Virus record (IMG/VR): IMGVR_UViG_3300042691_028937
Span: 1 to 35,758 of that record
Reading direction: 5' to 3' (one strand)
From: a virus
Length of the DNA stretch: 35,758 bases
Positions 6,153 through 14,200 of this stretch are shown here, one piece after another. The position numbers were made by a program, and so were the translations under genes. The notes under the pieces were generated by a model. The model was given only the letters and a program-made list of their open reading frames with translations, did no database searches and was not told the DNA's origin. The stretch's first letter is position 1, and each line of letters starts with the position of its first letter.

Positions 6153-7636
6153 CCGCCCTGCCTGCCGGGCTCCTGTCGCCGGCCGACCGCGTCGAGCGAT
6201 TCTTTCGCCGGTTCCTGACCCACGGCAAGGGCCAGTTCGCAGGGCGCGCCTTCAACCTCGAGCCCTGGCAGCGCACCGACCTCATCGAACCCATCTTCGA
6301 CCCGCTCGTGGAGCGCGGTGGCCGGCTGCTCCGGGTGGTCACCGAGGGCATGGCGGGCATCGCGAAGAAGAACGGCAAGAGCACAACATCGGCCGGCCTC
6401 GGGGCCTACGGCCTGTTCGCCGACGGGCACTACGTCGCCGATGCCGGCGCCCCGGGCGGCTGGTACTGGCAGCGCGAGGTCGGCGCCGAGGTCTACAACG
6501 TCGCCGGCTCCCGCGACCAGGCCAAGGTGCTGTTCAACATGGCGAGCTCGATGGTCCGGCGCTCCCCGCTCCTGGCCGCGCAGGCGAAGGTCTACCGCGA
6601 CGCCATCGAGGTCCCCAAGACCGAGTCCGTATGGCGCGTCATGGCCTCCGATGCCTCGCTCGCCCACGGGCCCTCGCCCTCGCTCGCCATCCTCGACGAG
6701 CTCTGGGTCCACACCTCGCCCGAGCTCTACGAGGCGTTCGCCGCCGCCGGCGCCGCCCGGCTCCAGCCGCTCGTCATCTCCATCACCACCGCCGGGTGGA
6801 ACAAGGACGGCATTGCATACGCCCTCTACGAGCGCGGCCGGCGCAACCGCTCGCGGTCGTTCCACTTCGTCTGGTACCAGGCGAAGGAAGGCACCGCCGC
6901 CGACGACCGCGCCGGCTGGCGGGCCGCGAACCCCTCGCGGTGGGTCACCGCCGCCTACATGGACTCCGAGCTCAAGCGCGCCCGGGCCCTCGGGAACGAG
7001 GCACAGTTCCGGCGGTGGCATCTCAATCAATGGAGCTCGGGCGAGGAGCTGGCCCTGCCCGTCGAGCTCTGGGACGCCTGCGGCGGCCGCCCGCGCATCC
7101 CCGACGGCGCCCGGGTGGTCCTGGGCGTGGACTCCGCGCCGAAGCGTGACTCCACCGCGGTCGCCGTGGTCCATCTCGATGCCGACCGCGTACATCACGT
7201 CCGGGTCGCCCACATGAACGCCGACCCCGACACCGGCTACCTCGACTACGCCGCCCTCGAGGACCTGCTCCGCGAGCTTGCCCGGCGCTACGAGGTCGAG
7301 CGCATCCTCGTGGACCCCTTCAACATGATGCGCAGCTTGACCATGCTGCTCGACGAGGGACTCCCCGTGGAGGAGTTCCCGCAGACCGACGCCCGCATGA
7401 TGCCGGCCTCGATGAACCTCTACGAGCTTGTCTACGCCCGCCGGCTCCGCCACGGCAACGCGCGCGAGCTCCGCATCCAGGCCATGAACGCCGGCAAGCG
7501 CACCTCGGAGCGCGGCTGGCGGTTCGAGAAGCGCAAGAGCGCCGGCGTCATCGACGGCATCGTGGCCCTGGCTATCGCAACCTATGAGGTCGAGCGCGCC
7601 GACGAGGCGACGCCCCGGCCCGTGCTGTTCGTCTGA
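6149..7636 (+). CDS. terL: Large terminase subunit, ATPase and nuclease
   Basis: Protein of 495 residues from GTG 6149, preceded by GAGGAGG and overlapping the upstream gene (GTGA). The ATPase half has a Walker A-like loop AKKNGKST at residues 72-79 and Walker B LAILDELW with D183/E184. The nuclease half begins with VLGVDSA (D328), followed by RILVDPFN and KSAGVIDGIVALA, which supply the acidic residues of the RNase H-like fold. This matches the Terminase_1 family and its usual ~500 residues. It powers DNA translocation into the prohead and cuts the concatemer. Confidence 0.93.
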   Translation: MTALPAGLLSPADRVERFFRRFLTHGKGQFAGRAFNLEPWQRTDLIEPIFDPLVERGGRLLRVVTEGMAGIAKKNGKSTTSAGLGAYGLFADGHYVADAGAPGGWYWQREVGAEVYNVAGSRDQAKVLFNMASSMVRRSPLLAAQAKVYRDAIEVPKTESVWRVMASDASLAHGPSPSLAILDELWVHTSPELYEAFAAAGAARLQPLVISITTAGWNKDGIAYALYERGRRNRSRSFHFVWYQAKEGTAADDRAGWRAANPSRWVTAAYMDSELKRARALGNEAQFRRWHLNQWSSGEELALPVELWDACGGRPRIPDGARVVLGVDSAPKRDSTAVAVVHLDADRVHHVRVAHMNADPDTGYLDYAALEDLLRELARRYEVERILVDPFNMMRSLTMLLDEGLPVEEFPQTDARMMPASMNLYELVYARRLRHGNARELRIQAMNAGKRTSERGWRFEKRKSAGVIDGIVALAIATYEVERADEATPRPVLFV

Positions 7637-7667
7637 GCGTGACCGACCCGGCAGGATGGAGGACGAC

Positions 7668-7835
7668 GTGAACTTCCGCAAGGCACTCGGATGGGTATTG
7701 GAGCTCCTGGGCCTGGCGGCCGTGGTCACCGCGGCCGCCCTCGTATCGCCCGTGCTCGGGCTGGCCCTGGCCGGCGCCGCGCTCCTGGCCCTGGGCTACG
7801 TGGTCTACGGCAACAGCGACGGGAAGGTGAGGTAG
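7668..7835 (+). CDS. Small two-pass membrane protein between terminase and portal
   Basis: Protein of 55 residues from GTG 7668, chosen because GGAGG lies five bases before it; an in-frame ATG at 7656 would add four residues but has a poorer ribosome site. Nearly the whole protein is hydrophobic, in two segments (about residues 9-28 and 30-48), ending in a charged tail GNSDGKVR. It may sit in the host membrane, for example in superinfection exclusion or as a holin-like protein, but there is no specific evidence. Confidence 0.6.
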   Translation: MNFRKALGWVLELLGLAAVVTAAALVSPVLGLALAGAALLALGYVVYGNSDGKVR

Positions 7836-7838
7836 CGC

Positions 7839-9086
7839 ATGGACCTGATTCGAGGCCTGGTCTCACGACCCTCCGAGGCCCGTGACGCGAACCTCAGCGC
7901 CCTGCTCGAGGCCGCCGGCCGGCGCATGGCAACGTGGGCCGGCCCCTACGTCAGCGAGCTGACGGCGATGCAGCACCTCACCGTCTGGTCGTGCATCTCG
8001 CTCATCTCCGACGCGGTCGGGATGCTCCCGCTCCACGCCTACCGGCCGCCGGCGTCCGTGGGCGCCGCGCCCACCCGCATCGAGACGCCCGAGGTGCTCC
8101 TGCGGCCACACGTCGATATGGACCGCTACGAGTGGGACGTTCGGATGCTCTGGGCGCTCCTGATGCGCGGCAACGCCTACGGGTGGGTCATCGACCGCGA
8201 GAGCAACGGCGCCCCGTCACAGGTACTCCCGCTACACCCCGACGAGGTGCTCATCGAGCGGTCCCGCTCCACGCACGAGCTCGTCTACCGCCTCGTGAGC
8301 CCTCACGCGAACGTCGTGCTACCGCCCGAGGACGTGATGCACGTCCGTGGGCTGGTCCTCCCCGGCTCGAGCTCCGTCACGGGGCTGTCCCCGGTGGAGT
8401 TCGCCCGCCAGTCCATCGGCCTGGGGCTCGCCGCGACCGAGTTCGGAGCGCGGTTCTTCGGCGACGGCGCCATCCCCGGCGGGGTCCTGCACACCGACCA
8501 GGAGCTCGACCAGGACACCGCCACCGAGTATCAGGACCGCTGGGAGGAAGCGCACGGCGGCCGCTCGCGGCGGGTGGCGGTGCTCGGCGGCGGCCTCGAG
8601 TACCAGAAGGTCTCGCTGACGCCCGACGAGTCGCAGTTCCTCGAGACGCGCAAGTTCTCGCGGTCGGAGATAGCCGGCTTCTACCGCGTCCCACCCCATC
8701 TCATCGGCGACGTGGACCGCTCCACCTCGTGGGGGACCGGCATCGAGGAGCAGGGGCACCAGTTCGTCACCTTCACCCTGTCGCCCTGGCTCCACCGACT
8801 CGAGCTGGCCTGGACGCGGCAGCTCGGGCCGCGCATCTACACCCGCTACAACACCGCCGGCCTGCTCCGTGGGCGCCTGGGCGAGCGGTACAACGCCTAC
8901 ACCCTCGCCCGGCAGGGCGGCTGGATGAACGTGGACGAGGTTCGGGCCCTCGAGGAGATGCCGCCGCTCCCCGACGACAAGGGCCAGGACTACCTCCAGC
9001 CGCTCAACTACGCCCCGGTGCCACCCGGCGGCGGGCCCGCGGCGCCGCCGCCCGAGCCTGTCGCCGTGACCGAGCCGCCATCATGA
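7839..9086 (+). CDS. Portal protein (HK97 family)
   Basis: Protein of 415 residues, close to HK97 portal length. Recognisable parts are AMQHLTVWSCISLISDAVGMLPLHAYR near the N-terminus, then LLMRGNAYGWVIDR, PEDVMHVRG, and the C-terminal RSEIAGFYRVPPHLIGD with STSWGTGIEEQGHQF, the conserved core of this family. The C-terminus is proline- and alanine-rich. The portal forms the dodecameric ring through which the terminase packs DNA. It is followed by protease and capsid genes in the standard order. Confidence 0.92.
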   Translation: MDLIRGLVSRPSEARDANLSALLEAAGRRMATWAGPYVSELTAMQHLTVWSCISLISDAVGMLPLHAYRPPASVGAAPTRIETPEVLLRPHVDMDRYEWDVRMLWALLMRGNAYGWVIDRESNGAPSQVLPLHPDEVLIERSRSTHELVYRLVSPHANVVLPPEDVMHVRGLVLPGSSSVTGLSPVEFARQSIGLGLAATEFGARFFGDGAIPGGVLHTDQELDQDTATEYQDRWEEAHGGRSRRVAVLGGGLEYQKVSLTPDESQFLETRKFSRSEIAGFYRVPPHLIGDVDRSTSWGTGIEEQGHQFVTFTLSPWLHRLELAWTRQLGPRIYTRYNTAGLLRGRLGERYNAYTLARQGGWMNVDEVRALEEMPPLPDDKGQDYLQPLNYAPVPPGGGPAAPPPEPVAVTEPPS

Positions 9087-9106
9087 CCTCGAGGAGGTAG
9101 CGCCCT

Positions 9107-10054
9107 ATGCCCTGGCACATCGAGACCGACAACCCTGACTGCGACGGGTGGGCCGTCGTCAAGGACGACGACGGCACCGTCGAGGGCTGTCACACGGACG
9201 AGGAGGCGGCCGAGGCCCAGATGGCCGCCCTGTACGGCAGCGAGGCAGAGGAGGAGGAGGAGGAGAGCTCCGCTCCGCCCGCGGCGCCGGCGGTGGAGTT
9301 CGCCGGGCGCGGCTCCGTGCGGGCCGACCGCGAGGTACGGGCCGGGCTCATCCACGTCCGTGAGGGCGCTCCTGGGGAGCCGGTCACGGTCTACGGGCAC
9401 GCGGCCACCTTCGACCAGCCCTACATGGTCCGGGACTGGCTCGGGGAGTACGAGGAGTCCATCGCCCCGGGCGCCTTCGACAAGACCCTGCAGGAGGCCG
9501 ACGTTCGCTTCTACATCGACCACGCCGGGGTCGCCCTCGCGCGCTCGAGCGCCGGCAACCTCGACCTCGGCACCGACGAGACCGGGCTCACCTACGAGGC
9601 CCGTCTGCCGGCCGGCGTGAGCCTCGTCAAGGACCTCGCCGAGCTCATGCGCGCCGGCGTCATCCGCGAGTCCAGCTTCGCATTCCAGACCGTCAAGGAC
9701 ACCTGGAACGACGACTACACCAAGCGCCGGGTAGACGAGGTACGGCTGTTCGACGTATCGGTGGTCAGCCTCCCGGCCAACCCGGCCGCCGCCGCGGGCA
9801 TCCGGGCCGCCCTCGCCCTCCGGCAGGCCGCGCCCGACCTGTGGACGCCCGAGCTCGGCGCCGCGGTCGCCGACGCGCTGCGCGAGGGCAAGGTGCTCTC
9901 GAGCTCCAACGCCGCGCTCGTGCGCGACGTGGTCTCCATGCTCGAGCAGCTGCTCGCCGCGGCTGCGCCCAAGGACGAGAACGATGGCGCGCGTGACGCG
10001 CAGGCCATGATGATGAGACAGCGCCTGGTCGAGGTGGCCCGGCGCCGACGGTAG
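9107..10054 (+). CDS. HK97-type prohead protease with N-terminal extension
   Basis: Protein of 315 residues; GAGGAGG stands before ATG 9107. The first ~45 residues (PDCDGWAVVKDDDGT through EEAAEAQMAALY) form a small extension found on some actinophage proteases, then an acidic linker of Glu residues. The protease domain has VTVYGHAATFD, YEESIAPGAFDKTL, YIDHAG with catalytic H139, and IRESSFAF with the serine at 189/190, matching peptidase family U35. The C-terminal region is helical and may act as an internal scaffold. The enzyme cleaves capsid delta domains during head maturation. Confidence 0.9.
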   Translation: MPWHIETDNPDCDGWAVVKDDDGTVEGCHTDEEAAEAQMAALYGSEAEEEEEESSAPPAAPAVEFAGRGSVRADREVRAGLIHVREGAPGEPVTVYGHAATFDQPYMVRDWLGEYEESIAPGAFDKTLQEADVRFYIDHAGVALARSSAGNLDLGTDETGLTYEARLPAGVSLVKDLAELMRAGVIRESSFAFQTVKDTWNDDYTKRRVDEVRLFDVSVVSLPANPAAAAGIRAALALRQAAPDLWTPELGAAVADALREGKVLSSSNAALVRDVVSMLEQLLAAAAPKDENDGARDAQAMMMRQRLVEVARRRR

Positions 10055-10084
10055 CGAGGCCGGAAGGCACGCTCTGGGGGAGCC

Positions 10085-10101
10085 GGACCGCACGCCGGTC
10101 C
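10085..10101 (+). other. Short hairpin in the protease-capsid gap
   Basis: In the 100-base non-coding gap before the capsid gene, GGACCG (10085-10090) and CGGTCC (10096-10101) form a perfect six-pair stem with a five-base loop. No T-run follows. It could influence mRNA stability or be a weak attenuator for the highly expressed capsid gene. Nothing else is seen in the gap apart from the ribosome site near 10149-10153. Confidence 0.4.
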
Positions 10102-10162
10102 ACTCCTACCGGGGAGCCGCCCTCCACCCGCGAGCAGGCACGAGAGACAGGAGAACGTGACG

Positions 10163-11488
10163 ATGGCAGACCTACTCGAGACCCTCGAGGCTCGGCGGGC
10201 GGCCCTGTTCGACAAGTTCGACGGCATCGCGGCCCGCGGGGCCGAGGCCGGCGGGCTGTCCGACGAGGACGCGGTCGAGTTCGACCAGTTGAAGGACGAG
10301 CTCGACGAGCTCGACGAGCGCATCGCCGGCGTCAAGAAGGTCGCGGAGCAGCGCGCGGTGGCGGCGGCGGCGGCGGCAAGCGCCGGCGCGGCTTCCGGCG
10401 TCCAGGTCGTGTCCGAGCCGGGCGTCTACACGCCCGAGTCGAACCGGCGTGACGGCGTGAGCTTCTTCCGTGACGTGGCACAGCGCACCGCCGACCCCGA
10501 CGCAGCTGACCGGCTCCTGCGTCACCAGCGCGGCGCCGGCGTCCAGGCCCGTGACGTGGGCACCGGGGCCTTCGCCGGCCTCACCGTCCCGCAGTACCTC
10601 ACCGAGCTCGTGGCGCCGCTGCGGCGGGCCGGAGCGCCGACGCTCAACCTGACCAACAAGCACACCCTCCCGGGTGACGGCATGACCGTGAACATCTCCC
10701 GTATCACGACGGGCACGGGCACCGCCGCGCAGGCGACGGAGAACGCCGCGGTCCAGGAGACCAACATGGACGACACCCTGCTCACGGTGAACGTCCGGAC
10801 CTACGCCGGGATGCAGGACGTGTCGCGGCAGGCCATCGACCGCTCCGTGGGCGTCGATGACATCATCATCGAGGACCTGACCCGGGCGTACCTCACCACG
10901 GTGAACAGCGCCATCATCAACGCCGACGGGACCAGCGGGACCCACCTCGGCATCCGTTCCACCAGCAACATCGTGTCCGTCACGTACACCGACGCCTCCC
11001 CGACGGCGGCCGAGCTGTACCCGAAGCTGTTCGACCTCATCCAGCAGATTCAGTCCGGCGTGTTCATGGGCATCGACTACTTCCTGATGCACCCGCGCCG
11101 GTTCTGGTGGACCGCCTCACAGGTCGGCACCACGTTCCCGTTCCTCCAGTTCTTCTCGAACGCCCCGCAGGTGGGCGGCTCCGTGGAGAGCGTGGGGTAC
11201 GAGGGTGGAGCCTCCGGCAACATCGGCGGCATCCCCGTCGTGGTCGATGCCAACATCCCGACCAACCTCGGAGGCGGCACCGAGGACCTCATCCTCGGCG
11301 TCACCTCGAGCGAGCTCCACTTCTGGGAGGACCCGGGTGCTCCGCTGTTCATCCGGACCGACCAGGCCGTGGCAGACCAGCTCACCGTCCGGTTCGTGCT
11401 CTACGGGTACTCCGCGTTCACCGCGGGCAGGTACCCGGGTGCGCACGGGACCATCGGTGGCACGGGGCTCATCGCACCGACCTTCTAA
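10163..11488 (+). CDS. Major capsid protein (HK97 fold)
   Basis: Protein of 441 residues. ATG 10163 is preferred over GTG 10157 because AGGAG then sits nine bases upstream rather than three. Residues 1-75 form a charged coiled-coil delta domain (LETLEARRAALFDKFDGI; QLKDELDELDERI), followed by an Ala-rich linker and the shell domain: GAFAGLTVPQYLTELVAPLRR, ENAAVQETNMDD, AGMQDVSRQAIDRS, and the C-terminal LTVRFVLYGYSAFTAGRYP. This is the usual phage_capsid family layout. The protease presumably removes the delta domain. A strong hairpin follows the gene. Confidence 0.93.
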   Translation: MADLLETLEARRAALFDKFDGIAARGAEAGGLSDEDAVEFDQLKDELDELDERIAGVKKVAEQRAVAAAAAASAGAASGVQVVSEPGVYTPESNRRDGVSFFRDVAQRTADPDAADRLLRHQRGAGVQARDVGTGAFAGLTVPQYLTELVAPLRRAGAPTLNLTNKHTLPGDGMTVNISRITTGTGTAAQATENAAVQETNMDDTLLTVNVRTYAGMQDVSRQAIDRSVGVDDIIIEDLTRAYLTTVNSAIINADGTSGTHLGIRSTSNIVSVTYTDASPTAAELYPKLFDLIQQIQSGVFMGIDYFLMHPRRFWWTASQVGTTFPFLQFFSNAPQVGGSVESVGYEGGASGNIGGIPVVVDANIPTNLGGGTEDLILGVTSSELHFWEDPGAPLFIRTDQAVADQLTVRFVLYGYSAFTAGRYPGAHGTIGGTGLIAPTF

Positions 11489-11500
11489 GCACAGCGTCCA

Positions 11501-11538
11501 GGCGAGGGTGGCCCGGGTCGGGCCGGGCCGCCCTCGTC
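11501..11538 (+). terminator. Strong hairpin after the major capsid gene
   Basis: Left arm 11501-11516 (GGCGAGGGTGGCCCGG) pairs with right arm 11523-11538 over 16 positions with two G-T wobbles, closing a six-base loop. It starts 12 bases after the capsid stop and has no T-run. GC-rich phages often place such stems after the capsid gene, to terminate part of the transcripts or protect the 3' end and raise capsid expression over downstream genes. Confidence 0.65.
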
Positions 11539-11559
11539 AGGCGAAGGGAGAGAGGTTCC

Positions 11560-11811
11560 GTGGACAAGCGAGACCCCAACAGCACCGAGCCCTCGCGCGA
11601 CGGCCACATCGCCGCGCTCAAGCGCGAGTTGGCAGGCTACGAGGCCGCCGGCCGTGAGGACCGGGCCGCGGCCGTCCGGGTCGAGCTGGCTCGGCTCACC
11701 GGCCGTAAGGACCCCGACGCAGAGCCTGTCGAGCGGGCGGTAGCCGCCGCGCCCGAGCAGGCCACCTCACCCCGGCCTCGTAAGGCCACCGCGAAGAGGA
11801 AGGCGACCTGA
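11560..11811 (+). CDS. Small charged protein after the capsid gene
   Basis: Protein of 83 residues from GTG 11560, preceded by GGGAGAGAGG. The middle is a predicted amphipathic helix (HIAALKRELAGYEAAGREDRAAAVRVELARLTG); the C-terminus is rich in Ala, Pro, Lys and Arg (PRPRKATAKRKAT). Similar short helical proteins often follow the capsid gene in actinophages, but the role is unknown; a head-assembly or DNA-contacting factor is possible. Confidence 0.6.
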   Translation: MDKRDPNSTEPSRDGHIAALKRELAGYEAAGREDRAAAVRVELARLTGRKDPDAEPVERAVAAAPEQATSPRPRKATAKRKAT

Positions 11812-12494
11812 TGCCCATCTCCAACTACGGCCGCGACCAGATGCTCGACTGGGTCTGGAACGCCGATGCGACCGGTATCCCGACCGGCGACCTCTACATG
11901 CAGCTCCACTCTGGCGACCCCAACGCCACCGGGGCGAGCAACGTCGTGTCCGTGGCCCGTGTCCAGGTGCCCGTCGGCGCCGCCGCCTCCGGCACCGTAG
12001 CCAACACCGGCAACGTGGACTTCGTCTCGATGCCGGCCGTCACCGGCGACGGCGTCTGGGGCTGGTCCGTGCACGACGGCGCCGGTTCGGGCCTCCCGCC
12101 CACCGGCGCGAATGCCTGGTGGTGGGGCGTGTTCAACAGCGCCGAGGGTGTCGCCGATGCCGGCACCGCCGAGGTCACGTCCAACCTGTTCCACTCCGGC
12201 GCGCACGGGCTCACGACCAACGACCGCGTCTGCTTCCTCGCGGTGCCCGGGGCGCCCGGTGGCTCCATCGGCGGGCCCACCCTCATCGGGACCGGCACGG
12301 GCGTCCTCTACCACGTCATCGCGACCGGCCTCACGACCGACGTGTTCTCAGTCTCGACGACGCAGGGCGGTGGCGCCCTGGACCTCACGGGCGACGGCAC
12401 CCTCCGGTGGTTCAAGGTCGGCAACAAGACCACCAACCTCAACGACACCTTCCGGGTGGCTACCGGCGACCTCGACGTGTTCCTCGAGGCCTGA
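11811..12494 (+). CDS. Putative virion surface/decoration protein
   Basis: Protein of 227 residues starting at a TGATG overlap. The N-terminus NYGRDQMLDWVWN...LYMQLHSGDPNATGASN resembles a widespread phage structural domain with the pattern YxxLHxGDPG. The middle is Gly/Thr/Val-rich beta sequence with GVFNSAEGV, and the C-terminus (LNDTFRVATGDLDVFLEA) is also typical of that domain. About residues 115-195 look like an inserted beta domain (AEVTSNLFHSGAHGLTTNDRV). It lies between capsid and connector genes, which suggests head decoration or a head-attached fibre. Confidence 0.6.
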   Translation: MPISNYGRDQMLDWVWNADATGIPTGDLYMQLHSGDPNATGASNVVSVARVQVPVGAAASGTVANTGNVDFVSMPAVTGDGVWGWSVHDGAGSGLPPTGANAWWWGVFNSAEGVADAGTAEVTSNLFHSGAHGLTTNDRVCFLAVPGAPGGSIGGPTLIGTGTGVLYHVIATGLTTDVFSVSTTQGGGALDLTGDGTLRWFKVGNKTTNLNDTFRVATGDLDVFLEA

Positions 12495-12512
12495 CGCGGA
12501 GGCCCGGCGCCG

Positions 12513-13724
12513 GTGCCTACGCTCACCTTCGCCACCGGCTTCGAGAATCGCATCGCGGCTGACTGCCCAGGCACCGCGACGGCCACCACCGCGCAGCTCT
12601 GGGAGTCCATCGCCGGTACGCCGGCGGTGGTCGCCGGCAGCCGCCCGGGCGGTCGGGGCGACTGGGTACTCGAGATATCGGCTGCCGCCGCGACCGCCGA
12701 GAACGTGACGTGGGTACAGCCCGCGGCGACCCAACGGGTCGTGCTGTCCTTCTGGTTCCGCATCCTCAACCTGCCCACGGGTGGGGACTTCCGTATCTGG
12801 TCCACCTCGACCACCGCCGGCGGGCAGATTCTCCTCGTCACTACCGCGGGCGTGCTCGTGGCGGAGCCGGCCGGCAACGCCGGCGACCGGCAGACCGGGC
12901 CCACGCTCGAGGTCGGCCGCTGGTACCTGCTCGAGGTGGACTCCAACACCAGCGGCACGCAGCACTCGATGGCCTGGCGCGTGGATGGCGTCGCCCAGAA
13001 CACGGCGACCACGACCGACTCTCCGGGTGCCCAGGACCAGGGGAATCACCGGTTCGGCACCACCGCGACCACACACACGAACGCCGTCACCGCGCAGTAC
13101 GACGATGTCGTGGTGTCGTTCACCGGCGCTGACTACCCGCTCGGGCCGCACACCGTGGTCGGCTATCTCCCGAACAGCGACGTAGACATCACCCAGGTCG
13201 GGGCGGGCGCGTTCGTCGATGCCGGCGGCACGGCCATCTCAGGCGGCAACCCGGCCTGGGACAACCTCGTGACGCCCTGGGACACCGCAGCCACCCTCCG
13301 GGTCGAGCAGACGGCCAACGCGGCCGCCGGCTACATCGAGGTCGGCTTCGCCGATGCCACCGGCACCCGCGACCCCGTCGCCGTATCTGCCATCGGCGTG
13401 TTCCGCGCCGATAGCACTACGGCCTGCAACGTCGAAGCGCGCGTGAACGACGGCGGCACCGTCGATAACTGGACCGGCCTGTTCGACCCCTCCGAATCCA
13501 CCAACGTGAACCGCTGGAAGATGTACGCCGTCCGGCCCAACGGCGGCACGGCCTGGACCCTCGCCGCGCTCAACGCGCTGACCGTCCGGTTCGGCTTCTC
13601 CGCCGATGCCGCGCCCGACCCCTGGGTCGTGGGCTTCATGTTCGAGGCAGCCTACGTCACCGTCCCGTCGGCGCCGCCCGGGCTGCTCGACCCCTATCGG
13701 CGCTCCGTGCTCATCCGTTCCTAG
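12513..13724 (+). CDS. Lectin-like (LamG/concanavalin-type) structural protein
   Basis: Protein of 403 residues from GTG 12513, with GGAGG upstream. The first ~210 residues look like a concanavalin-fold domain: LTFATGFENR start, VVLSFWFRI, LEVGRWYLLEVDSN, WRVDGVAQ, then YDDVVVSF, matching the usual progression of strands. A second beta domain follows (about 215-390; WDTAATLRVEQT, AIGVFRADST, VRFGFSADA). It likely binds host or environmental glycans from the virion surface. The same fold appears in the genes at 14201 and 24338. Confidence 0.6.
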   Translation: MPTLTFATGFENRIAADCPGTATATTAQLWESIAGTPAVVAGSRPGGRGDWVLEISAAAATAENVTWVQPAATQRVVLSFWFRILNLPTGGDFRIWSTSTTAGGQILLVTTAGVLVAEPAGNAGDRQTGPTLEVGRWYLLEVDSNTSGTQHSMAWRVDGVAQNTATTTDSPGAQDQGNHRFGTTATTHTNAVTAQYDDVVVSFTGADYPLGPHTVVGYLPNSDVDITQVGAGAFVDAGGTAISGGNPAWDNLVTPWDTAATLRVEQTANAAAGYIEVGFADATGTRDPVAVSAIGVFRADSTTACNVEARVNDGGTVDNWTGLFDPSESTNVNRWKMYAVRPNGGTAWTLAALNALTVRFGFSADAAPDPWVVGFMFEAAYVTVPSAPPGLLDPYRRSVLIRS

Positions 13725-13738
13725 AGGGAGGTTCCGTC

Positions 13739-14197
13739 ATGGGCTTCATGTTCTCCGCCTCGCAATCCGCGCAGGCCGTCACCACCGCGGTAGACCTGTT
13801 CCACGTCACCGTGGGCACCGAGCGCCCCATCGTGCTCCATTGGCTAGAGCTGTTCCAGACCACGGACCTGAGCGACGCCCAGGAGGAGGTCATCGGCATC
13901 GGCATCTACCGGGGCGTCACCGGCGGTGGCGCCGGCTCGGCGCTGACCGAGGTGGGGCTCAACGACGCGAACCCGACGGCCTCGGCGGCCGTCGTGGGTC
14001 AGGGGACCGCCTCCACGGGTGGCAACCTCATCGGGCTCATCGGCTGGAACATCCGACAGGCAGGTCCCATCTGGGTCCCCACGCCGGAGCTCCGTCCCGA
14101 GATTGACGCTGCCAACGACCCTGTCGCGTTCCGTCTGATGGCCGCGCCCACCGACTCCATCACGGTCTCAGGCACCCTGTACTGGGAGGAGGGCTAG
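13739..14197 (+). CDS. Beta-rich virion protein, unrecognised
   Basis: Protein of 152 residues; GAGGGAGG precedes ATG 13739. The sequence alternates hydrophobic and small residues (FHVTVGTERPIVLHWLELFQ; GIGIYRGVTGGG) and ends with ISGT-like strands (SITVSGTLYWEEG). This pattern is common in small phage structural proteins that hug the capsid or tail surface. It lies in the block between capsid and connector genes. No enzyme motif is seen. Confidence 0.6.
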   Translation: MGFMFSASQSAQAVTTAVDLFHVTVGTERPIVLHWLELFQTTDLSDAQEEVIGIGIYRGVTGGGAGSALTEVGLNDANPTASAAVVGQGTASTGGNLIGLIGWNIRQAGPIWVPTPELRPEIDAANDPVAFRLMAAPTDSITVSGTLYWEEG

Positions 14198-14200
14198 GCC

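Noticed and set aside
6017-7729. A 570-codon open frame on the minus strand, and similar long minus-strand frames (for example 21331-22863, 23121-24344, 1858-2766)
   Set aside because: They lie antisense to confidently assigned terminase, tape measure, fibre and oxygenase genes, lack ribosome sites and show low-complexity GC-frame composition. Long antisense frames are expected in very GC-rich coding DNA.
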